Below, one piece after another: positions 41,932-51,104 of a stretch of DNA of 51,187 nt; positions within the stretch are counted from its first letter, which is position 1; the number at the start of each line of letters is the position of its first letter. The notes under the pieces were generated by a model. That model searched no databases. It was not told the DNA's origin and saw nothing but the letters and a program-made list of their open reading frames with translations. Position numbers and translations under genes: made by a program. Source of the stretch: Marinifaba aquimaris (GTDB lineage Bacteria > Pseudomonadota > Gammaproteobacteria > Enterobacterales > Alteromonadaceae). The stretch covers positions 1-51,187 of the forward strand of contig NZ_JABULX010000030.1 in the NCBI RefSeq assembly GCF_013328345.1, written 5' to 3'.

Positions 41932-44163
41932 CTAAAGTGAGCTATATTTTTCACGTAGGCGCTGACGAACGAATTCGGCCACAGTGTTGAAAACAAAAGT
42001 GAATATAAACAGTACAAAGGCTGCTAAGAAGAGAATTCGATAGTGGCTTGAGCCCACTTCTGATTCTGGCATTTCTACCGCGATATTTGCCGCTAACGTA
42101 CGCATACCTTGGAAAATTGACCAATCCATAATTGGCGTATTACCTGTGGCCATAAGTACGATCATTGTCTCACCAACTGCGCGGCCTAGACCCATCATCA
42201 CAGCAGAGAAAATACCAGGACTTGCCGTTAATAACACAACGCGCACGAGTGTTTGCCATTGGCTTGCACCTAAGGCTAAAGAGCCTTGAGATAAGTGTTT
42301 TGGTACCGAGAATACTGCATCTTCAGTAATGGAGAAGATAGTAGGAATGACGGCAAAGCCCATCGCAATACCAACAACGAATGAGTTACGTTGGTCAAAG
42401 TCAATGCCTAAGCTATCCGTGATATATAAACGCATATCACCACCGAAGTAAGCTGATTCGATCACTGGACTGAACTCAAAGCTGAAGTAACCAACAGCTA
42501 AAATGACAGGGATAAGAATCAAGCAGTCATAACCTTCAGGTAAGCTATTTTTGATTTTGGCCGGTAAGCTATGCCATGCAAATGCTGTTAACAAGATAAA
42601 CACTGGAACCGCTAGCATGAGCACAACGACACCAGGCAGGTTTTCTTCAATAATGGGTGCTAACCATAAACCTGCTAAGAAACCTAGGATAACAGTTGGC
42701 AGGGCTTCCATGACTTCAACGGTAGGCTTAACTACACTTCGAACAGAAGATGGCATGAAGTAAGCGGTGTAAATAGCGGCAGCTAAACCAATTGGAATAG
42801 AGAATAGCATTGCATAAGCTGCTGCTTTGATCGTACCGAAACTAATTGGCACTAAGCTAAATTTAGATTCGAAATCATCACTGGCTGAAGTTGATTGCCA
42901 AATATAGTCAGGCTCAGGGTAACCTTCGTACCAAACTTCTTGCCATAAACCAGACCAAGTCACTTCAGGGTGCTTGTTCTTGATTCGGATTAATTCAAAG
43001 CCTTTATCCGTTTCAAGTAGTGCTGCATTTGAGCGAGGTGCAATGGCGAAGTTGTTTACTGCATTTTCTGTCACGACTTCATCAAAAAGGTAAGCTTCAC
43101 TGGTTGTGTGGTATACACCTAAACGACCGTTCTGCGATGTTGCAAAAAACGTTTTTCTGTAGAACTCTGAGAATAAGCCATTGATTTGCTTGTTATCTGT
43201 AACAAACTCTCTTGCTTTAATTAACTCAGGTCCTTTTTCACCATTGATTTCAAACCATTGGCTCATGATACCTTGGTCATTAGCAAGCATGATTGAGTTA
43301 GCACCAGATAATAATGTCGAAGCGACAACTTTTTCATCAGCCTTAGCAACTGATACTTGATACTTAACTTCAACTTCTTCTATATCGCGAATATCAATGA
43401 TATTTAATTGCTTAGATTGAACGACAAACGCTCTAGATAAATCAGGAGAGATATGAAGTGCTTGAATGTCTGAGCCTAAACCATCTAATTCAACGGTTTC
43501 TGATTGCCATTCAATTTCATCTGTCATGAAGTTTTCTTCAGCGACCCAATATTGATACTTAACGCCTGAAGCCGTGCTGAATAAAAAGCCCGCACCTTCT
43601 TCTGAAACTGAGAAAGCTAAGTGTTCAATCGCTTCACCCGCTTCATCTAATGTGATGGTTTCTTCACCAAGTGGGTAAGTAATTCTAGGTTCAGTAAATC
43701 GCTTATCATTGGGGAATGATATTTTGAATTTAGGCTGAACTACAAACGCTTCACCATTACTTAAACCATAAGCAAATAAACCTTGGTGAGGTGATGATTT
43801 AGCGAAAGTACTGACACTATCCAACTTATCAAATGTTTTATTGAGAATGGTTTGACCTAATTTACCCTCAACTAAGCTGAAATATTCCAAGCTAGGTTGG
43901 TCAGTAAAACGGTAACCAATTTCAACGTGTTCATCGAGGCCTAGTGCGTAATTGTGCTGTTGACCAGCTACACTTATTTTCGATTCGTGGCTTACTTCTA
44001 CATCTTCAAAAATAGGGTAGACGACATAAAGTAAGTAGAAAAAGATCATTAATAGAGCAGCTAAAACCATTAAACCACCGGCTGAAACACCGTATTTGGC
44101 TACTTGGTCTTTAACCTTTCTGATCCTGTCATTTTTGTTTGGGAGTGTAAGGTGCTGAGACAT
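41932..44163 (-). CDS. pstC: Phosphate ABC transporter permease PstC, extended form
   Basis: A 743-residue permease, over twice E. coli PstC (319). TM1 is at ~30-52; residues ~55-450 form a long periplasmic insert with repeated short beta-like units (e.g. G-L-F-A-Y-G-L-S-N-G-E-A-F-V-V, H-I-S-P-D-L-S-R-A-F-V-V), which look like a WD/YVTN-type propeller; the permease domain (~455-743) has the L-A-L-G-A-S-Q-W-Q-T-L-V-R-V coupling loop. This is the first gene of the unit. It has its own PHO box. No PstS gene is in the window. pstC-pstA spacing is 18 bp. Confidence 0.92.
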   Translation of the reverse strand: MSQHLTLPNKNDRIRKVKDQVAKYGVSAGGLMVLAALLMIFFYLLYVVYPIFEDVEVSHESKISVAGQQHNYALGLDEHVEIGYRFTDQPSLEYFSLVEGKLGQTILNKTFDKLDSVSTFAKSSPHQGLFAYGLSNGEAFVVQPKFKISFPNDKRFTEPRITYPLGEETITLDEAGEAIEHLAFSVSEEGAGFLFSTASGVKYQYWVAEENFMTDEIEWQSETVELDGLGSDIQALHISPDLSRAFVVQSKQLNIIDIRDIEEVEVKYQVSVAKADEKVVASTLLSGANSIMLANDQGIMSQWFEINGEKGPELIKAREFVTDNKQINGLFSEFYRKTFFATSQNGRLGVYHTTSEAYLFDEVVTENAVNNFAIAPRSNAALLETDKGFELIRIKNKHPEVTWSGLWQEVWYEGYPEPDYIWQSTSASDDFESKFSLVPISFGTIKAAAYAMLFSIPIGLAAAIYTAYFMPSSVRSVVKPTVEVMEALPTVILGFLAGLWLAPIIEENLPGVVVLMLAVPVFILLTAFAWHSLPAKIKNSLPEGYDCLILIPVILAVGYFSFEFSPVIESAYFGGDMRLYITDSLGIDFDQRNSFVVGIAMGFAVIPTIFSITEDAVFSVPKHLSQGSLALGASQWQTLVRVVLLTASPGIFSAVMMGLGRAVGETMIVLMATGNTPIMDWSIFQGMRTLAANIAVEMPESEVGSSHYRILFLAAFVLFIFTFVFNTVAEFVRQRLREKYSSL

Positions 44164-44194
44164 CTTAAACCTTGAGCTAATTATAATCGCGTTC

Positions 44195-44200
44195 AGTATA
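44195..44200 (-). promoter_or_regulatory. -10 element of the pst promoter
   Basis: TATACT on the minus strand, 10 bp after the PHO box, the same geometry as the porin promoter. A second AT-rich hexamer (TATAAT, 44180-44185) lies 9 bp further down; the first is preferred by spacing to the box. Confidence 0.6.
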
Positions 44201-44210
44201 TGATGTTTTT

Positions 44211-44228
44211 ATGACAGTAATGTTACAC
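44211..44228 (-). promoter_or_regulatory. PHO box upstream of pstC
   Basis: On the minus strand GTGTAAC-ATTA-CTGTCAT: the second repeat is a perfect CTGTCAT, the first is a poorer match, and the 4-bp spacer is A/T only. It lies 48 bp before the pstC start and 10 bp before TATACT. Confidence 0.7.
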
Positions 44229-44337
44229 GTGGTTAAAAGTGCTGAACTTTAATAAGGCGGGGTGATTTGGTTTAGTTATTGTTTTATAAATGATTTTTCG
44301 TATAAAAGTCAAGTTTTAATCGAAAAGGGCAGGAAAT

Positions 44338-44363
44338 AAAAAAGGCCAGACAATCTGGCCTTT
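44338..44363 (-). terminator. Terminator of the PiT unit
   Basis: AAAGGCCAGA/TCTGGCCTTT hairpin with a 3-bp loop, followed on the minus strand by a T-rich tail, 31 bp past the PiT stop at 44394. Confidence 0.88.
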
Positions 44364-44393
44364 CTGTAATCTTTCTGTCAACTAACTGTAGCT

Positions 44394-45662
44394 TTACAGT
44401 AGCGCTGCTGATAACGCGAAGTAAGCGAGGATTGAAAGACCTGCACCAATAGGTAGTGTAACAACCCAAGATACGACGATGTTTCGTACTACGCCTAAGT
44501 TAAGTGCCGCGATACCGCGAGCTAAACCTACACCCAAAACTGCACCAACTAAAGTTTGTGTAGTAGAGATAGGTAAGCCTGTACCTGATGCAATAACCAC
44601 TGTCGAAGCTGCGGCTAACTCTGCAGCAAAGCCACGACTAGGTGTTAAGTGAGTAATACCTTTACCAATTGTTGCCATAACGCGGTGTCCGAAAAGGGCA
44701 AGACCTGCAACAATACCAAAACCACCAAGTGGTAATATCCACCATGCTAGCTCGGCTTTTGCACCGATTTGACCATCGTTTTCTACCACGCTTACTACAG
44801 CTGCTAATGGACCGATAGCGTTAGCAACATCGTTTGAACCGTGCGCAAATGCCATACAACAAGCCGTTACAACCATTAAGATTGCGAAGATTTTTTCAAC
44901 GTTGTTGAACTGCATTTCTTTATCTGCTTCTGGATCAATTTTAACTTTGCTAACAAAATAACTACCTAGAAGGCCGATAAATACGGCGATACACACCGCC
45001 CACATGTAACCTTCAAATGTTGATAATTGAATATCAGAAACGTGTTTTAAGCCTTTTTTGATTGTTACAAGCGATAATACAAAGCCTGCAAATGCCATGT
45101 ATAAAGGTACATAACGTTTCGCATTTTTGATTGGGTTGTCAGTGTTGAATATAAATTTCTGCGCACTCATGAAGATGATATATGCCAAAACACCCGATAG
45201 TAATGGCGTAACAATCCAGCTACCAACAATACCTGTTACTTTGCCCCAGTTAACTGCATCGGCACCTGCGCTGATTACAGCAAAACCGATAATAGCACCG
45301 ATAATTGAGTGAGTTGTTGATACTGGCCAGCCCATGTAAGATGCAACGGCTAACCATGTACCCGCAGCGACAAGTGCTGAAATCATACCTATAACAAAGA
45401 CTTCCGGCATATTTATAAATGGTGCAGAGTCTATGATACCTTTACGTATAGTAGATGTAACTTCACCACCTGCTAAATAAGCACCAGCGAATTCGAAAAT
45501 CATTGCGATGATAATCGCTTGTTTGATTGTTAAGGCTTTTGAACCAACTGATGTACCCATGGCATTGGCAACGTCGTTTGCACCAATACCCCAAGCCATA
45601 AAAAAGCCTACAATAGCGGCAAATGCTATCAGCATTACGCCATAGGTTGATAAAATATCCAT
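44394..45662 (-). CDS. Low-affinity inorganic phosphate transporter (PiT family)
   Basis: A 422-residue PiT permease that imports metal-phosphate with protons (or sodium). It has the duplicated family signature G-A-N-D-V-A-N-A-M-G-T-S-V-G (~26-39) and G-S-N-D-V-A-N-A-I-G-P-L-A (~272-284), plus P-V-S-T-T-H-S-I-I-G and P-I-S-T-T-Q-T-L-V-G. About ten TM segments. It is co-transcribed after the DUF47 protein (19 bp). No PHO box is seen before the pair, consistent with the constitutive low-affinity route. Name pitA/pit not assigned. Confidence 0.94.
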   Translation of the reverse strand: MDILSTYGVMLIAFAAIVGFFMAWGIGANDVANAMGTSVGSKALTIKQAIIIAMIFEFAGAYLAGGEVTSTIRKGIIDSAPFINMPEVFVIGMISALVAAGTWLAVASYMGWPVSTTHSIIGAIIGFAVISAGADAVNWGKVTGIVGSWIVTPLLSGVLAYIIFMSAQKFIFNTDNPIKNAKRYVPLYMAFAGFVLSLVTIKKGLKHVSDIQLSTFEGYMWAVCIAVFIGLLGSYFVSKVKIDPEADKEMQFNNVEKIFAILMVVTACCMAFAHGSNDVANAIGPLAAVVSVVENDGQIGAKAELAWWILPLGGFGIVAGLALFGHRVMATIGKGITHLTPSRGFAAELAAASTVVIASGTGLPISTTQTLVGAVLGVGLARGIAALNLGVVRNIVVSWVVTLPIGAGLSILAYFALSAALL

Positions 45663-45681
45663 AGCAAAAAAAACTCTTGTT

Positions 45682-46359
45682 TTAACGAGCTAATAATAAC
45701 TCTAATCGACTACCTACTGATTCAGCTTTGTCAGCTAATTCACCTACCCATTCGATTACGCTGTATAGGAAGATCGCATCAATTGGGTTTAGTTCGTGCT
45801 CTATTTGATGAAGTTGTTTACGAATTGTGATTTGTAATCTATCCGTATCTTCTTCGATTGCGGCAAGTTGATGAATGATTTTTTCTACAAAATCAACTTC
45901 GCGACCTCGGAAGCCAGTTTCAAGCAGTTCATCTAACTCGTGAATTGCTTTAGCTGCATGTTTAACTGCGTCAATAGAACGTGTGACGTAGGCGGTAAAA
46001 TCCTGTTGAAGTGAAGAAGGGATGTTTAGTTCACGACCAATAATGCGTCCTGCAATATCTTTGGCTTTATTAGCGATCTTATCTTGTTGTGTTAAGAGCT
46101 CTAATAAATCGGTTCGCTCAATAGGCAAGAATAAGCCTTTGGGAAGATTAATGCGAATGCTTTGCTTTTGCTTGTCAGCCTCTCGCTCCGTATCAGAAAT
46201 TTGTTGTCTTAATTGTTCAGCCTTTTCCCAATTCTTTTGGTAAACAGCCTCAAAAAAAGGTAACAACAATTCGCTGGCCTTGAGAACAGTATCAATATGT
46301 TGCTCAAGAGGTTTAAATGGTGATTTAGCAAAAACACCCAGTATTGAATTACTAGACAT
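45682..46359 (-). CDS. DUF47/TIGR00153 PhoU-like protein, PiT partner
   Basis: A 225-residue all-helical protein of the PhoU-like TIGR00153 (DUF47) family, which is nearly always encoded just before a PiT transporter. Marks include F-A-K-S-P-F-K-P-L-E-Q-H near the N-terminus, D-T-E-R-E-A-D-K-Q-K and I-E-R-T-D-L-L-E-L-L-T-Q-Q-D-K-I-A-N-K-A-K-D-I, and the C-terminal V-G-E-L-A-D-K-A-E-S-V-G-S-R-L-E-L-L. Its role is probably to control or gate the PiT partner. First gene of the pair. Confidence 0.9.
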   Translation of the reverse strand: MSSNSILGVFAKSPFKPLEQHIDTVLKASELLLPFFEAVYQKNWEKAEQLRQQISDTEREADKQKQSIRINLPKGLFLPIERTDLLELLTQQDKIANKAKDIAGRIIGRELNIPSSLQQDFTAYVTRSIDAVKHAAKAIHELDELLETGFRGREVDFVEKIIHQLAAIEEDTDRLQITIRKQLHQIEHELNPIDAIFLYSVIEWVGELADKAESVGSRLELLLAR

Positions 46360-46490
46360 AAAACAGCCTATTTTCTCGTTAGTTATTTTGCAGCGCGGAT
46401 TCTACACGAATGAAACCACAGGTCTACATGCATATTAGAATAAAAAACGAACTTTACGACTAAAGGATATAAAACCTGCTAAAAAAGGCC

Positions 46491-48446
46491 CTATGTTGCT
46501 CCTAATGTCGTTAAAATTTGCGAAGTTTGCTGTTTAGTTGTAAAGCTTATCTGAGAAGCCTTTAACTGAGTTTCTTTTGCAAGTTCAATGGCTTGTTGAA
46601 TCGATTTATCAAAATCACCTAGGTGCTGAACTTGGTGTTTCGCATTATGTACACTTTGCGTCGCAGCACTGGCCGAACTTTGTGCTTTTATACGCACTGA
46701 CTCTGCATTTTGTGATAATTCAACCGCAACTTGCTCTTGTGAGTAGGATAAGCGCTTAATATTTTCAACTTGATTGTTCAAATCAGAAGAGCTCGATTTT
46801 AAACCTTCTAAAATTGAACTAATGTCGGTAAGTGACGCCTGCGTACTTTGTGAAAGGTTCCTCACTTCATCTGCGACCACCGCAAAACCTCGACCATGTT
46901 CGCCTGCTCGCGCCGCTTCAATTGCGGCATTTAATGCCAGTAAATTCGTCTGGCCGGCAATACTACCAATGGTTTCTACTATCGTTGTGGCATTTTCAAC
47001 AGAGGATAATAATTCTTCTATAGCGACTTGACTGGCATCGATACTTTTTACAATGTCTTGAGTTTGCGATAACACGTCATTAATCTTTTGATTGGTATCT
47101 AATATTGATGTTTCAGTCTGTTCTGCATTTGTCTGCACACTGTCAGATCCGCTGTAGACTTCATCTGCTAGCTGAGTGAGCATTTTGGTTGTATCTGCTG
47201 TGCCTTCAAATTCAGACAAAATAGAATGGGTCGCATCTTCTATTGACTCTATCTCTTTCACTAAACCGCCTAAAGACGAAGACGCGACAGAGATTTTTTG
47301 ATTTTTTTGCTCTTGTTCGTTTGATAATTTATCGACAAGTTGGTTAAAGAGTCTAAATACATCGTTGATCTCAGATTTATCACTGCTCAACTTTACTTTC
47401 GTTAATACGCCAGTATTGACGAGCTCTTTAAAGCGACTCTGCAACTTAGCAATTCTTTTAACGACGAGTTGGTACTGAAAGTAAAAAATACCCACCCCAA
47501 TAATTGTCAGCGATAGAGCTGCTGCGTATAAAAATTGACTAGTCGTTGATGAAACGCGATCAACATCAGCTTTTAAGTTTTGTTCTATATCAATAAAACT
47601 TTGCTGAAATTCATTAACTTGTTTACTGAGCTGATTAGCCGTGCGCAAGGTGGATTGTATGCCAGCAATGGTATTATTTATTTCCTTGTTGTATCGATTA
47701 ACCAGGCTCAGTAACTCATCTACGATGATTTGACCTTTCTCTTCTGCTTCAGCTTCGTCGTCGAAAAACAATTCATCTTCGTCCTCGTCTGTTTGTTCAA
47801 GTATGCCAAATCTATCCATAGCAGCGAGCTGATGAGTACTTTGCGTTAGCTCGTCTATTTTCTGGTTAAGTAATGTTGAATCTTGCTCGCCTTGAGAAAG
47901 TTTTATAAAAAAACGTTCCCGCTGATTACTGAGCTCATTTAAACCACTAGATATGGACTGTAAAGCTTGAGAATGTTGGTAAATAACCTCAATCGATTTA
48001 TTTAAATTCTGAGCTTCATATAAGTAGGCTGCATATTGCTCAATGCTGGCCTGAATATTAGATTCATTATTTTGAATCAGTGCCTGCGCATTTTTGCCGA
48101 GCTTATTGCCAGAGGTTAATATAAGAGAAAGAAGTTGGTTTAAGTTATCAAGCTGTCTAATCGAATCGGCAAATATTAGGTTTTCATCTTGAGCTTCAAG
48201 CGAGCGTTTAATTTCTAAAAGCGTTTTACTGGCTTGGTTCAGTGATAAAGTATCACCCGTCTGAAAGTAAGTGTTGACTGATTTGACAAAACCTTGGGAT
48301 ATTTGGTTTTTACTGATTTGGTATTGGTGGAACTGCTCTTGTGTTGAAGTTTGCTTTTCACTTGACCAAGAAACAATGATAAATAGGAGTATTGCGAGTA
48401 CACATATGACGCCAGAAGATAAAAAAGAGAAGTTTGAAATTTTCAT
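46491..48446 (-). CDS. Methyl-accepting chemotaxis protein with acidic periplasmic patch
   Basis: A 651-residue chemoreceptor. TM1 is at ~8-26; the periplasmic sensor (~27-300) is helical and holds a strongly acidic run near 218-236 ([17 protein letters not shown]); TM2 is at ~302-322 ([18 protein letters not shown]); a HAMP-like linker and the signalling hairpin [20 protein letters not shown] follow. There is no NWETF tether. It is single, near no binding protein. The acidic cluster may bind a cation or polyamine; that is inference. Confidence 0.92.
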   Translation of the reverse strand: MKISNFSFLSSGVICVLAILLFIIVSWSSEKQTSTQEQFHQYQISKNQISQGFVKSVNTYFQTGDTLSLNQASKTLLEIKRSLEAQDENLIFADSIRQLDNLNQLLSLILTSGNKLGKNAQALIQNNESNIQASIEQYAAYLYEAQNLNKSIEVIYQHSQALQSISSGLNELSNQRERFFIKLSQGEQDSTLLNQKIDELTQSTHQLAAMDRFGILEQTDEDEDELFFDDEAEAEEKGQIIVDELLSLVNRYNKEINNTIAGIQSTLRTANQLSKQVNEFQQSFIDIEQNLKADVDRVSSTTSQFLYAAALSLTIIGVGIFYFQYQLVVKRIAKLQSRFKELVNTGVLTKVKLSSDKSEINDVFRLFNQLVDKLSNEQEQKNQKISVASSSLGGLVKEIESIEDATHSILSEFEGTADTTKMLTQLADEVYSGSDSVQTNAEQTETSILDTNQKINDVLSQTQDIVKSIDASQVAIEELLSSVENATTIVETIGSIAGQTNLLALNAAIEAARAGEHGRGFAVVADEVRNLSQSTQASLTDISSILEGLKSSSSDLNNQVENIKRLSYSQEQVAVELSQNAESVRIKAQSSASAATQSVHNAKHQVQHLGDFDKSIQQAIELAKETQLKASQISFTTKQQTSQILTTLGAT

Positions 48447-48565
48447 ATATGCTGCAACTACAAGCCTGAAATTTCGCCCAAACTAACCCTGGTATGTTGC
48501 AAATTTATTGCAAAAATAAATGCTTTATTAATATATGTAATAAAAGCGTAATTTGTTAGATTCTT

Positions 48566-49333
48566 ATGCATATTGATAGTCATTGCCACTTAGATTTCAA
48601 CTGCTTTGATGAGCAGCGTGAACATGTCATAACCAATGCTCGAAAATTAAATATCACCGATTTTGTTGTACCTGGCACACGATTTAGCACCTGGAATAAT
48701 GTGCTTAAGTTATCTTTGCAGTATCCGAGTATTCATATTGCACTGGGTTTACATCCTTATTTCGTTAATGAACATACCGAAGAGCAAGCAGAACAAGTAT
48801 CAACTTATATTGCCACTTATCAAAAGGCTGTAGCTGTGGGTGAGATTGGTTTGGACTACAGCCTTTGTGAATCAACCTGGCTTAAACAAAAAAAACTGTT
48901 TGATATTCAATTATCTCAAGCAAAAAAATGTAAGTTACCTGTGATCCTTCATCATCGAAAAACACTCGATACCATGGCAAAACATATAAGAATGGCTAAC
49001 TTTCTACATGGTGGGGTTGTTCATGCATTCTCTGGCAGTTATCAGCAAGCTAAACAATATTTAGACTTAGGTTTTAAGATTGGGGTAGGGGGAACAATAA
49101 CTTACCCCAGAGCGCAAAAAACAAGAAAGGTGATTGCGAATTTACCGCTTGACTGCTTAGTTTTAGAAACAGACTCACCTGATATGCCTGTTATGGGAAA
49201 ACAAGGTGAAATCAATACACCTATAAATTTGCTTAAGGTATTTGAGTCACTATCTGAGATAAGAAAAGAGCCTGCAATTGAAATAGAGCAAGCTTGTTAT
49301 CAGAACACTAAGCAAGTATTCAATTTAGCTTGA
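48566..49333 (+). CDS. TatD-family metal-dependent DNase (YjjV-like)
   Basis: A 255-residue TIM-barrel metallohydrolase. The family metal motif is H-I-D-S-H-C-H-L-D at the N-terminus, V-G-E-I-G-L-D-Y in the middle, V-I-L-H-H-R and V-H-A-F-S-G further on, and the catalytic Asp in L-E-T-D-S-P-D-M-P, all intact. TatD-type proteins act on DNA and D-Tyr-tRNA-like or nucleic-acid ends; the exact substrate is not fixed. The N-terminus and P-V-M-G-K-Q-G tail fit the YjjV branch better than TatD itself. Single gene. Confidence 0.9.
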   Translation: MHIDSHCHLDFNCFDEQREHVITNARKLNITDFVVPGTRFSTWNNVLKLSLQYPSIHIALGLHPYFVNEHTEEQAEQVSTYIATYQKAVAVGEIGLDYSLCESTWLKQKKLFDIQLSQAKKCKLPVILHHRKTLDTMAKHIRMANFLHGGVVHAFSGSYQQAKQYLDLGFKIGVGGTITYPRAQKTRKVIANLPLDCLVLETDSPDMPVMGKQGEINTPINLLKVFESLSEIRKEPAIEIEQACYQNTKQVFNLA

Positions 49334-49348
49334 GCCTAATATTTGTTA

Positions 49349-49864
49349 TCACTCGACTAACTCTTTTAAATTTATTAGGCTTTTTTCAAAGGTTGGACCT
49401 AACATACCATCCATCATCATTGCTACGTATGGACCAATAACAGGTGTCGTCACTTGACCAGACATTTGCCAAGAAACAATGGTAGCTTGATCAGCGAGTG
49501 AATAGTGAATACCTGCTTTTGCGGTAGTACTACTATCGAATACAAGATCGTAATCGACGCCATAAAAATCGTCTGTTCGAGTAAATGTTAAACTACCAGT
49601 ACCACTTTTACTGCTCCATCTCTGCTCTGCACCCACACCTTCAGATTTTAGAACGTTAATCTGCATATCTGGTTCTAGGTCTTGCCAGATTGTCCATTTA
49701 TGCCATCTATCTAAGTTCCCTACATATATATGTATTTCATCTGCAGGCGCATTAATCTTAATTTGTCTTTCTACTTTATAGTCATCGGGTAAATACAAGC
49801 CAAAGGCTACAAAAAAAAGAACAGCACCAGAAACTAAATAAGAAAGGTATTTAATAATTGTCAT
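49349..49864 (-). CDS. SRPBCC-fold (polyketide cyclase/START-like) protein with membrane anchor
   Basis: A 171-residue protein. One N-terminal TM or signal anchor (~6-24) precedes an SRPBCC helix-grip domain with I-N-A-P-A-D-E-I-H-I-Y-V-G-N-L-D-R-W-H-K-W-T-I-W (~38-62) and a long C-terminal helix (M-M-M-D-G-M-L-G-P-T-F-E-K-S-L-I-N-L). Such proteins often bind hydrophobic ligands; no ligand or reaction can be named. It converges with the TatD-type gene. Confidence 0.82.
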   Translation of the reverse strand: MTIIKYLSYLVSGAVLFFVAFGLYLPDDYKVERQIKINAPADEIHIYVGNLDRWHKWTIWQDLEPDMQINVLKSEGVGAEQRWSSKSGTGSLTFTRTDDFYGVDYDLVFDSSTTAKAGIHYSLADQATIVSWQMSGQVTTPVIGPYVAMMMDGMLGPTFEKSLINLKELVE

Positions 49865-49955
49865 GTAAAAAGGTGAAAATTGAATTAACGTTTAACGTCG
49901 AAGTCTATCGATAAATAATGAAAAAAAACAGCATTAACGCAAAAAGGCGATTCAG

Positions 49956-51026
49956 ATGAGTAAAGTATTAGTGGATTTAGTTAAAACGGTTAATGACCTA
50001 TATATATGTAGGATCAGACTTAATGCCCCAAATAAACTCAATGCACAAGATACTGAAATGGTAGATCTGATAAGTTCTGCATTAGTAAATGCCGAGAACG
50101 ATGACGACGTTGTTTGCGTATATTTAACTTCAACATTAGATAAGTCATTTTGTGCGGGCGGCGATGTGAGCACCTTAGCAAAAGCACAAACTATTCAAAA
50201 CAACATCGAAGCAAATGTTGTTTGTGAAGAAGCAATAGCGTTTTTTAGCCATGAATATGCACTAATGGCTCAGATGAAGCATTTTACCAAGCCAATCGTC
50301 ACTTTTGCTCATGGTATCTGTATGGGAGGAGGGCTTGGGCTCGTCAATGCATCGAGTCACCGCATTGTCAGCAGAAACAGTAAAATGGCGATGCCTGAAA
50401 TAAGTATTGGTTTGATTCCAGATGTGGGTGCGACGAAATTTCTTAACGAGATGCCATCAATTAGCGGGCTTATTTTTGCGTTAACGGCTTATCAAGCTAA
50501 TGCATCTGAAGCTATTTATTTGAATCTTGCCGACTACTATATACCCGATATTGATGCTGAGCAGTTGTTGGATCGATTAAAAATGATTAAATGGCATGCC
50601 ATTGAGGATTGTAAAACGATACTTGATAACACGCTTAGTGAACTATCAATGCAATGTGATGACTACCTTAATAGTAAGCTCTATCAATATGCTGAAGAAG
50701 GTAAAGATATTGATTTTAAGCAAATGGCTTACAAAGAATTAACAGATAAGCTAAAACCTTATCTAGAGACAAATGAAGCATATATCTACGGCAGTAAATT
50801 AAGTGCAGGTTTGATTATAAAACAACTGACACATTTTACCGGTGAAATAAGTATTGAAGATGCTTTAACGCTTGAGAAGAATTTAGTAAACCGAATCCTG
50901 ATGAAAGGAGATTTTACAGAAGGCGTCAGAGCGTTATTAATTGATAAAGACAAAGCACCTGACTGGCAGTACAAATCAATAGAAGATGTCAAAGAATCAG
51001 GACTCGCTTCATATTTTAAAGATTAA
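49956..51026 (+). CDS. Enoyl-CoA hydratase/isomerase family, 3-hydroxyisobutyryl-CoA hydrolase-like
   Basis: A 356-residue crotonase-fold enzyme. The order of motifs fits the 3-hydroxyisobutyryl-CoA hydrolase branch (valine breakdown): oxyanion-hole segment F-C-A-G-G-D-V, the F-F-S-H-E-Y block, H-G-I-C-M-G-G-G-L-G-L, and A-M-P-E-I-S-I-G-L-I-P-D-V-G-A, with the catalytic Glu in M-P-E and the Asp in P-D-V-G. The C-terminal extension of the branch is also present (to ~350). The gene stands alone here, without other valine-pathway genes. The exact substrate is not certain. Confidence 0.82.
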   Translation: MSKVLVDLVKTVNDLYICRIRLNAPNKLNAQDTEMVDLISSALVNAENDDDVVCVYLTSTLDKSFCAGGDVSTLAKAQTIQNNIEANVVCEEAIAFFSHEYALMAQMKHFTKPIVTFAHGICMGGGLGLVNASSHRIVSRNSKMAMPEISIGLIPDVGATKFLNEMPSISGLIFALTAYQANASEAIYLNLADYYIPDIDAEQLLDRLKMIKWHAIEDCKTILDNTLSELSMQCDDYLNSKLYQYAEEGKDIDFKQMAYKELTDKLKPYLETNEAYIYGSKLSAGLIIKQLTHFTGEISIEDALTLEKNLVNRILMKGDFTEGVRALLIDKDKAPDWQYKSIEDVKESGLASYFKD

Positions 51027-51104
51027 TATGCAAAAGTAAGTAAATGTAATACTAGGTTAATGGCTGTAGGTCATTAAGTCAGTGCTTTGTATGGTTTTTA
51101 GTCA

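Noticed and set aside
40267-44163. Long PstA and PstC as gene fusions or frameshift errors
   Set aside because: Both frames are continuous, the extra segments sit after TM1 in both, and operon spacing is normal; they are real extended permeases.
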